Shown in pieces: positions 55,797 to 64,000 of a stretch of 64,000 nt of DNA. The stretch lies in assembly GCA_019155205.2 (NCBI GenBank), contig JAHNZQ020003150.1, forward strand, positions 554,777-618,776, read 5' to 3'. Positions within the stretch are counted from its first letter, which is position 1, and each line of letters opens with the position of its first letter. Under the pieces are notes generated by a model. The model was given only the letters and a program-made list of their open reading frames with translations. It was not told the DNA's origin and ran no database searches. Source of the DNA: Gracilaria vermiculophylla. Its lineage: Eukaryota > Rhodophyta > Florideophyceae > Gracilariales > Gracilariaceae. Made by a program: the position numbers and the translations under genes.

Positions 55797-57748
55797 AAAG
55801 AATACGAAGTACAGAGTGCGCAAAACTGAACAACATTGGCTTCGAAGTTTACCAAGTCGCAGTCACACAAGATCTCGAGAGGATGTCAAAGATACCAGCT
55901 GTTGCCAAGAGACCTTCGGACTTTTGTGGGGGGATGCCTATAATTTGAATTTTTGTGACTGTAATCTCGAGTTCTCCAATGTAGTCGAGATTCTGATACT
56001 GTATTCTTCAATTTGTTACTGTAATGTGGATTGCTGTTGGTCGTGTTTAGCTGACAGCACAGTGGATGGAAAGAAATAAGATAACCCATCAAATGAGTTC
56101 TCGGAAAATATATATCTTGCAGGCCAAATAAAGTTGATAAGCGAAGTGGAAACTGTTGTACAACGTGTAGATATACCCATTGTAGTTGTAGTAACTTATC
56201 AAACTACCCCTCATCGATTAGTAACACTCTATGCGTAGTCCAAAAAAAAACAACCATTTAATGTTTTTTTTCTGATTTTCTCCGTCAAATTCTCCAGAGT
56301 AAGGGTCTAGTTTTTGAACTCTCAAAAGCACCAAAAGAAGAGAAACAGTTTTGCCAATCCCTTTCAGGACTACTCAATGAGTAACAACCACAAGTAAGGT
56401 AGGACAGCATCTTCAAATCAGAGCCTCAGCGCGACGACGACTATCGACATGCGCTGCCGTTGCGTATCAGCCGCCCCACCGTGCGCTCCAAGCTAGTCGC
56501 AGCATACGGCGCGTAGTGCAAGCACCCGGCGTTAGAGCGCGGTGCAATCCAACGGATCGAAGTAGGTGCATTAGCTTATCGGCTAGCTTCACTTTGAACA
56601 ATATAAACACTCTGGACCCAGTCTCACCGGAGAACGGTTTTGGTCAAACTTTCGTCAAACAATCAGTGTTACATAATGAATCTGAGACTTAATGATTTCT
56701 ATTCATATTAAACATACCAGTCAAAAGTTTCCCGCAAATCTTTCAATAAAAACCAAAATTCGGCAAAAACACCAAGCCCCAATTATGCAACCCTTCAGGC
56801 AATAGGTACAGGACACCCGTGGTACTCGTTTTGGGAATTGAAGAACTGGGATGGATCTATGAGAGAAAAAAGTAGCAGATGCACGACGACGCGGGCGTAT
56901 AAATGTGTTCTTTGGCAGCAGTCAAAAGCTCAGCCGCCCTCCATTGCCTGCTGTTTGCATCAGGTTTCTTTGAATCCCCCCCCCCACACGCCAGGCTGCG
57001 TCTTTATCTTGCCACTTTTATTGGATGCACTCAAAGTATCACCACTGAGAACACTTTTCAGTTTTGTGTAACCGGTTCTCTCGATCAACCTGCTCCAACA
57101 ACTTTTGCGCTGGCAACTGGAAACATAATCAAACGTGTTTATGTTTGAATTTATTTGGCACTGGAAAATGTTTTCTTTTTACCATTTAAAGATTTGTTGA
57201 TGCATGCTTGTGGTTCTCTTAAAATTGTGGTAATCTCTTTGTTGCTGTCTTTAAGATGCGGTGAAGACGATTTATGACTGTTTTTGAACTGACAGTACCC
57301 CACCGACACGTGCGGCGAATTTCAAAAGAAAAACTTTTTTGAGGTTATTCTGGCGCCATCTTCCATTTCCATGCTGACGAGTAAAAGTTACATGTTACAT
57401 ACATCTTTGTCACACAACAAACCAGATACAGTAACGAGATCTACTCGGTTTAGCGAATCGGGCTGCGGACCTCTCATTTGTACGAGTTCTTTCGAAGAAT
57501 ACACATGTTAGAAAACATATAAAACTTTGGAGATGACCAGATATACGTTTCCTAACCAGACTTTGAAACACGCTGCACTCACGATTTTAAATTCAAGTCT
57601 GCCGCCAAATGCCTCCGTTCAACGGTCTGCAATACAGTACTTATGGGTACCAAGTCACAAAGCTCAGCTACTAGAAGCCTTCACGGACCATAGCCAGGTT
57701 TGAATATCAAGATATCTGTTCAGTGATGCTCTGTGGTGATAGCCAAAA
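55797..57748. other. 2-kb intergenic region
   Basis: Short frames only; moderately GC-rich near 56400-56600. No repeat or RNA recognised. Confidence 0.45.
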
Positions 57749-58717
57749 ATGATCACGAACCTCATCATATTCGGTTTATGCTGCTCAGCTGCATTTTCTC
57801 ATGAATGCACCTGCCCCACTTTTGATGAGGCAAATTCTCAGGCAATCTCACCTTGGGGTTCAGAGGATGAAATTGGAGCTGCAAATCGCATCAGCCCAGA
57901 AAGCGTACTGGCAGCATCACAGCTGATCAAAACAGGAAACACATACAACCTTGGCATTGTCATCGACGCGGATACCCCATCATTCTCTCCTCGTACATTG
58001 AGCATCACTATCTTGCGCCCTGCTCAATTTGGACTTGGTGGGTCTGGTGTCAACGGTCTCACCTACAATGATGACATATTACTCGGATGGCTCGGTACTG
58101 GCTCTCAAATAGACGGCCTCGGTCACATTGGAATAAGAGGTGTTCATTACAATGGTTTTAACGTTTCTGAAATTGTGACGACGCAGGGCATTACCAAACT
58201 GGGCCTTGAAAAGCTGCCGCCATTAGTGACTCGCGGAGTATTGTTGGATATGGCCTCATTCTATGGTGTGGGCATTGTGAGCGAAGGCACTGCCTACACG
58301 AAGGAACACATTGAGGCAGCTGCCAGACAGCAAGGGGTAGAAATCCGTCGAGGAGATACAGTTCTGTTTCATTCGGGGTGGTTGAACTTGGTGGACGGTG
58401 CAGACCAGAATCGTACACGCTTTGTCAGTGCCGAGCCCGGCCTGGGTATTTCCGGGGCCGAGTATCTCGCTGAAATTGGCGCAGTTGCCGTAGGAGCTGA
58501 TACCTGGGGTGTGGAGGTTGTGCCATTCGAAAGAGGCGTGAATTGTCAATTTGCAGCACACCAAATTTTGCTTGTGCGTAATGGTATTTTTATCCTAGAA
58601 AACATGGACAGCCGTGAAATGGTCAAAGATAAGGTTTGGGAATTCATGTTTGTTCTTGGTGTTACACGCTTGAGAGGAACGGTTCAAATGATGATCAATC
58701 CCACTGCAATTCACTAG
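57749..58717 (+). CDS. Secreted cyclase-family protein (kynurenine formamidase-like metal hydrolase)
   Basis: 322 residues, intact. Signal peptide about 1-17 (LIIFGLCCSAAFS), cut before HECTCPTF. The body matches the cyclase superfamily (Pfam PF04199): SPWGSEDEIGAAN near 34-46, the metal-site motif SQIDGLGHIG (119-128) with Asp122 and His126, HYNG (133-136), TRGVLLD (161-167), DTVLFHSGW (203-211), DTWGVEVVP (251-259), His271 and ENMD (284-287). These enzymes hydrolyse amides or related bonds, such as N-formylkynurenine, at a divalent metal site. Secretion points to an extracellular substrate; the true substrate is unknown. Intronless. Confidence 0.88.
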   Translation: MITNLIIFGLCCSAAFSHECTCPTFDEANSQAISPWGSEDEIGAANRISPESVLAASQLIKTGNTYNLGIVIDADTPSFSPRTLSITILRPAQFGLGGSGVNGLTYNDDILLGWLGTGSQIDGLGHIGIRGVHYNGFNVSEIVTTQGITKLGLEKLPPLVTRGVLLDMASFYGVGIVSEGTAYTKEHIEAAARQQGVEIRRGDTVLFHSGWLNLVDGADQNRTRFVSAEPGLGISGAEYLAEIGAVAVGADTWGVEVVPFERGVNCQFAAHQILLVRNGIFILENMDSREMVKDKVWEFMFVLGVTRLRGTVQMMINPTAIH

Positions 58718-59726
58718 AGCATTCACTGCGATATAAACGGCTGTGCGTGGGTACGTTCCTCATCCTGAAATACGGTGTGGCTCAGTCGTGTTACCCCGCT
58801 TCCCACTTTCGACATAGCCAAGAACCAAGAGGGCGTGAAGATGAGAATATGGGATTAATCGGGAAGCTTGTGAGATCATCGATACCTGAAGACTCGGTCT
58901 GTTAATTTGTGAAACAATTATTCCGTGCCATCGGTATGATACGCTTGTCCAAATTCAAAATATCTGAAACGGTTATGTGGAAGTTCACAATCTGGACAGC
59001 ACTGCAGGGCATTTAGATTTCTCTTCTCACATACAGTCATTTCGCGCCGAGATCTGCGCGAGCCTTATGGTATAGTAACTGAGCTTCCCATGAAAGTTAT
59101 GATGCATTTCATAAATCTTGCGATGAACCACCCCGTACTGCTATTGCAACACTCTGATATGCACGCTTGCTTTGAGCTAGCCTTGAGTGCCGTTGCCCGA
59201 ATAAATTGCCATCGTGAAGTAACTTGAGGCCCTCGCGCCACCTCCGCTCCTTGTGGGTGTGCACGAGGCGGGATATTTTCCTCCCAAACAGCTTGCAATC
59301 CGCGCTTACTCTGCGCGACTACTTTAGCCCAAGCTCTGCGTGAAGGCCCTCTGCGTCACGTGCTTGCCACTAAAAGTATAGGATCCTTTCCTGTACACCC
59401 TGGGCCCGTAATGGACTGCGCAAACTCAACGAAACACGTCCATGTGGGCACTCCTTCACCAAGCGTTCAATATAAAAACGAATTGCATCAAAGAACGAGT
59501 GTTGGTGATGGGTGCAACCAGAACTTACAGCAAAGCTATTTTGCTCCACACAGATGGTCAGGATTTGATTGCTGATTGTTACATTTGAGGGTGTAAAGTA
59601 CGCAACCACAAATTTCTTGCCACATTTAGTAGCCACACCTCCCACGTTTATGTGAAAATCATTTTCTAAGAAAACTGATATATGGATTCCGCACGTGATA
59701 TGTTTCATAAATATGAGTATTAGTGG
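58718..59726. other. 1-kb intergenic region
   Basis: No recognised gene. Sequence near 59500-59726 adjoins D2 and may be older transposon debris. Confidence 0.45.
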
Positions 59727-60990
59727 TACACTGCGTTTCAAAAGTATTGGACAGTGCAAAAGCGCGCCAAAATATGGATTTTTGCCTACTGTAGCCACCC
59801 CTCTTCGTTAAAACCCTCAAAAACGCGTTTCAAAAATAAAGGAAATTTCGAACTCGCTCGTGATTATTTCCACAACACGCTGTTTTCTTTCCTGAAAGAG
59901 ACATAAGATCTTCTAAAACTAAAAGCTCATAACACAAAAGTTGAAACAATACCTTAGATCTAGGCCGCTGTTTTCATTTTTATTCCATTTCCTTAAATAT
60001 TTACTGTATTATAAACATAAAGTTTTATTGATAGCTAAATAATGCGCAGCTGCAACAGTAAGCAAAACGTTTTGCAAAACAATTATCCGAAAAATGTTTT
60101 TTGCACTAGAAAGCCCATAAAAAGAACGATTTGTTTACAAAAAATGAATAAAATGGTGATGAAAAACGCTTCAAAAATCTTTGAGTTTATAAAACTGAAG
60201 ACAATTTCCTTTCGGAAGCTGCAAAGAAACAAAACATGGTGCCACAGTGTGCAATGAGCACTGAAAAAAAGACAGCTGCGAAAAGAATGTATTTTAAATT
60301 GAATAAAACTTTGATTAAGCTGAAAAACAGTGTTTCACATATTGCTATCATAAGCAAAAAAGATCAAACAAAATTTGAACATAGAAAGTTTTATTAGAGC
60401 TCACATTATGCTATGCACTGGACTGTGGATGAAAATAACTACATGTAAAGCCTTTACAGTAAGAATTATTTAGACTCAAAAAGGCTCACAAAGGCGTTCT
60501 CACAACTTTTTATAAACTTTTACATATCTTATCAGAAATGTAAATTGGTTTTTTCACCAAGATATTGCCACCGTTTAGTAGTCTAAAGCAATGAACAACG
60601 TTCTTCGCTTTCTCTAAATTAATGCCTGGCAGTTAATTAATCGTTAAATTCACTCAAAATGAATAAGATGTGCTCGTTAGAATGATTTGTAGCCATTTTA
60701 GGCCATTTTAAACGGGCTTTGATTAAGCAAAAGTATTGGAAATAGCGTGAAAACTATGAATATTTTAAGTATGGGACGTTTGAGAAACGCGATGCAAGAG
60801 GGTTGAGCTAGTATTATGTAGTACTCAAAAGCAAAAATCAACTACTGAAGAAGGCAAATTGAAGTTCGAAGGTGAGATGTCCTATGATTTTGAAACGGTT
60901 TTTGAAAACTAATTTTGGTAGCACTGCAGTTCTAAAAACGATGATTTGCATCAAAATGTTAGGTGTCCTATACTTTTGGAACAGACTTTT
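59727..60990. mobile_element. Tc1-like element D2, inverted copy of D1
   Basis: About 1264 bp matching the reverse complement of D1 from end to end with many substitutions and small indels: TACACTGCGTTTCAAAAGTATTGGACAGTGC at the left, GTGTCCTATACTTTTGGAACAGACTTT at the right. Double terminal repeats as in D1 (inner copies near 59825-59845 and 60879-60903). No open transposase. Confidence 0.75.
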
Positions 60991-63900
60991 CTACTTTACG
61001 CCGCTTAATAGTATTTCTCGTCGATGTACCAACATGGTCCGACAGGAAGATCATCGATTAGAAAAGGTCTGGAGAAAGCGTTAGAGAGGAATCAATCTTC
61101 CTCTCTTAACGCTACTCAACAGGGTGCTCCAACAGGGATGGTAAAGTAAGGAAAGGTTTGAAGGTACTGTGGCGGCAACTGGAGAGGTACGAGGACAGGA
61201 AAGTAAAGTTATGTTACGGCGGCAACTGGTACCAAAATCATTTCGTGTAGATGCGGAAATGCACGAAAATTCGTGGCTGCTTTTCGTGCAGTTTTATTTC
61301 ACGTTATAAACGTGCACGTTCTGTACCAAGTTTATTCGAAAATTACACGAAAACCGGCATTGCATAAATCCTCAACTGTGTGTCCGTTTGGCTTCACGAG
61401 CGAACCTCGTCAGAGCAATTGTGAGTGAAGTAGTGCACAAACATACTGTTTTCAAGTGCAATACCTCTGGAAGCGCAAGTCACTTTCGGTTTGAGCCGAC
61501 TGCTCTGAGCTGTTGTTATGGCAAGCTTGCTCGTCAGGGTGAACGGCAATCTTATTGAAAAGAATAAAAGATAAATTCACCTCAATACTGAGTGATGCCC
61601 CTGTAAAGTATTACTTTTCATCCCTTCCGTATTTCAGAATGTGCAGTGAAACACACCTACAGAAAAACATAAAGTTGGTTTTTGATTTTTGTGCTTTTCA
61701 GGTTACATCCAAAGGGTGAAAACTACAAGACAATAATGGTTCCCCAGCTATGGAGGGAGACCAATTTCTTTTGGACGTGTGCCCAGTATCTGATCACACT
61801 TTGCTTTCAGCCTCACCTATTCATCATATTGCTGAAAGATTCCCAGCCGACAAACTTCAACTTTGCAGCTGGGTGCGAAAAGAACTTTCTTACATCAGCA
61901 TTCTAGCAGTAGGACATGACAGCATTCCAAAGGGCCGACTCTCTCGGTGCAACTCAACATAATTAATATGCGCATTAAATGTTTTTCTGTCACTGCTGCA
62001 CATATCAATGTGTTGCAACTTTTTGTTGAATGAACCTCAGCGAAAGTTCAATTTTGAAAAATGTGCATGGTCTCAAAATTTGTGACCGACTTTGACTTGC
62101 AAAAAATCATTTCGATGTGATTTTAATGTTGTCACCGCATGCAAATTCTCGAGTTGAAGAATTGTTTGGAAACCGGTTGAAAAAATGCAGATTGCAAACA
62201 ACCAAAACCGCTAACAGGTGAAAGAAAACTTAAATTTTTCAGGATAGAGTGGACGCCAATTGTTTAAAAGAAGAAAATGAAGTCTTTTTGTGCGTTCCTG
62301 GAAATGTAATTAACTGTTCTACCATCAAATGCGTCGGAAAAGTTTTTCATGCATCGTTTCAGAAAACGCCTCAAAAGGCTCATTTTCCTTCCCGAACGCG
62401 AATTCAAGTACGAACAGAGAGCTGTTGCCTCTCATTGAAAAGGTCATAGCCCGTTTCCTTCATAACTAACTTACAAGAGAGTAGAATCATGCAGCTTTTA
62501 TTAGAGTCCACTTTGGTTACAATCAAATGAATACTAGATTTAAGGCAGTTCGTCGCATAGAGATCAAAAACTATGAGATGCATATTTCGGCCAAAACACA
62601 ACATACCAAACTTTCAAATCCCAAACCGAAACGCTCGAGAATATTAACGACGAGAAGCTCAACAAATTTTTACAACAGTTCTATGGTTCGGTACTGCTCT
62701 GCTGCGCTGCACATATAAAATTTGATGGTCTGACAAACGTTTAGGGGAGCTGAGACGGCGCAGATGTAGCTGCAATAGATTGCCTTTTCGACACGTAGTT
62801 AAAAAAAAAAAAAACTCTCAGAACCTGATGATGAAGTTTCAGGTGGATGAAAGTGGCACGGTGAGGGTGAGCACTGTGCACGAGCGCCACTTGACCGCGG
62901 AGTCCGTACTACACGCTTTGAGCGCAAAGACCAAGCTTGGAAAGTGCTGCAAAGCTCCGTGGTGTAGTTGAGCTTACCCCGTGTAGAATAACGCCGGTGG
63001 AGCATGTAGCTGAGACACGGGAGCAGAGGGGCGAAATTGGCGCATGTTGCACTGCTCTCGGGGGCGCTTTGAATGGTGTTGTTGAAAATGGGTCGGTTTC
63101 AAAGTCGGGGGATGCGGGAAGCGATGAAATGGGAAATGAAGTGGTGGGCGGGTGTTCTGTTGATGCGAAAGTGAGGGATATTCTGACAGAAATGTGTTGC
63201 ATCATACTGCACAGACTGAGTTGGCGCTGATGCCGTTTGTGGACAAGAGCTTGGCCCGCGCGACACATTAACTATTTGTGCAAAAACAGGACCATTTTTG
63301 GACGATAAGGTGATTCGCTTTCTACGACGTTGCTTTCTGTTTTAGAAGTTGAAATCCAGCAGACAAAAACGCGAAGACGCGCAGCTTTTGTATGATATAT
63401 CGAACTCCCCGAGTACTGCAGCGGTATGGAAATGAGGTCGGCTGCACTGGATAAGTAGTGAGTCAAAAACGATTTGTGACACATTTGAGGTAAGGAAGAA
63501 CAGTCGCATCCGAACGGCGGATATGTACACGTCACAGCACGTGTGCGCCATGCGCAAACACATTTCTGAAATACAAAAACCATTTTTGTTTTAGAACACA
63601 CGAACGAGGAGAATTGGAGTGGCAGTCTAGAAGACGGTTAATTTGTTCATTGTGTTTGTGTGTGTTGAGGTTGCACGTGGTATCTCTGCAAGGGCGACCT
63701 TGTTTCGCTTCGTGCCAATTGCTGGGAGCTTTCGCTCCGAGCCGACTGCTCGCCACTTTTGCTTCGCGCCGACTTGAGCTTCAGAGTGCACGGCAATCGT
63801 ATGGTCGCGAGGTACGGCTGACCTCACCGTTCAACTGAACGAAGAACGATTCGTTTCGTTGATATGTTGTGTAATGCACTTCAGGGTCCGTTTTGCTTTT

Positions 63901-64000
63901 CGCCATTTTCAGGTTGCATGTCCTCTTCTTATTTTGACCACGTTTTGATTTTTCTTTTCGCGTGCGTTTTGATTCGTGCTCATAAAATTCGCATCATGTT
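60991..64000. other. 3-kb region without a supported gene
   Basis: Two stretches preceded by pyrimidine-AG (61700-61962 and 62243-62449) could be exons, and 62830-63230 is open on both strands, but none gives a recognisable protein or a convincing start. A short related block (GAGCCGACTGCTC…CACGGCAATC) occurs near 61493-61550 and 63738-63800. Confidence 0.4.

Noticed and set aside
61750..62449. Two-exon gene with pyrimidine-AG acceptors
   Set aside because: No matching donor sites or protein similarity could be defended.
62830..63268. Genes on either strand near the right end
   Set aside because: The + frame lacks an ATG for its better part and the overlapping minus frame is just as open; no domain recognised.

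Overview
This is a eukaryotic nuclear window dominated by transposable elements, with a handful of intron-poor host genes. A red alga fits best: the recognisable genes appear intronless, most encode secreted proteins (some polysaccharide-related), and the mobile load is Copia, Gypsy and Tc1-type. This is inference from style; no ribosomal RNA or organelle marker is present to prove it. Two 100-N assembly gaps (38620-38719 and 52759-52858) both fall inside repeated LTRs.

Layout. 1-8249: a decayed Gypsy element (G1, + strand) whose internal region carries a full-length Copia element (Copia1, 682-5462) and a solo LTR (6280-6842); removing each insertion with one copy of its target duplication gives back a continuous G1 reading frame. 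8250-8757: LTR fragments of family A joined head to head. 8949-21026: a structurally complete 12-kb Gypsy element (G2, - strand) with LTRs of family B, primer-binding site, polypurine tract and gag-pro-RT-RH-IN, plus a ~3.4-kb coding-like region on the opposite strand between integrase and 3' LTR. G2 carries three nested insertions: a 309-bp TRIM-like miniature LTR element, an A-family solo LTR and a B-family solo LTR. 21027-25745: remains of a Tc1 element, another Gypsy-like convergent coding block and a Harbinger-type transposase pseudogene.

26340-37200 is the main host-gene island: a secreted Thr-rich protein with a carbohydrate-binding-like C-terminus, a poly-Gly protein with unknown end domains, histone H3 with E2F/CCAAT-like promoter motifs, and a small secreted protein. 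37675-45921 is one Tc1 element split by a second Tc1-like element (D1) and by a 5.7-kb Copia element (Copia2) that itself holds a B-family solo LTR. 46450-51365: a candidate tRNA-derived SINE, two A-family LTRs flanking a Gypsy gag remnant, and a Tc1 remnant. 52308-54134: another Tc1 element hosting an A-family solo LTR. 54630-58717 is a second host island: an LPMO-like secreted protein and a secreted cyclase-family (kynurenine-formamidase-like) enzyme. 59727-60990 is an inverted second copy of D1; the rest holds no gene I can support.

Among host genes, the LPMO-like protein, the carbohydrate-binding-like protein and the cyclase-family enzyme could all act outside the cell on wall polysaccharides or small molecules, but nothing shows they work together. 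The mobile elements give a relative insertion order, and nearly all their coding regions are inactivated by stops, indels or lost catalytic residues.
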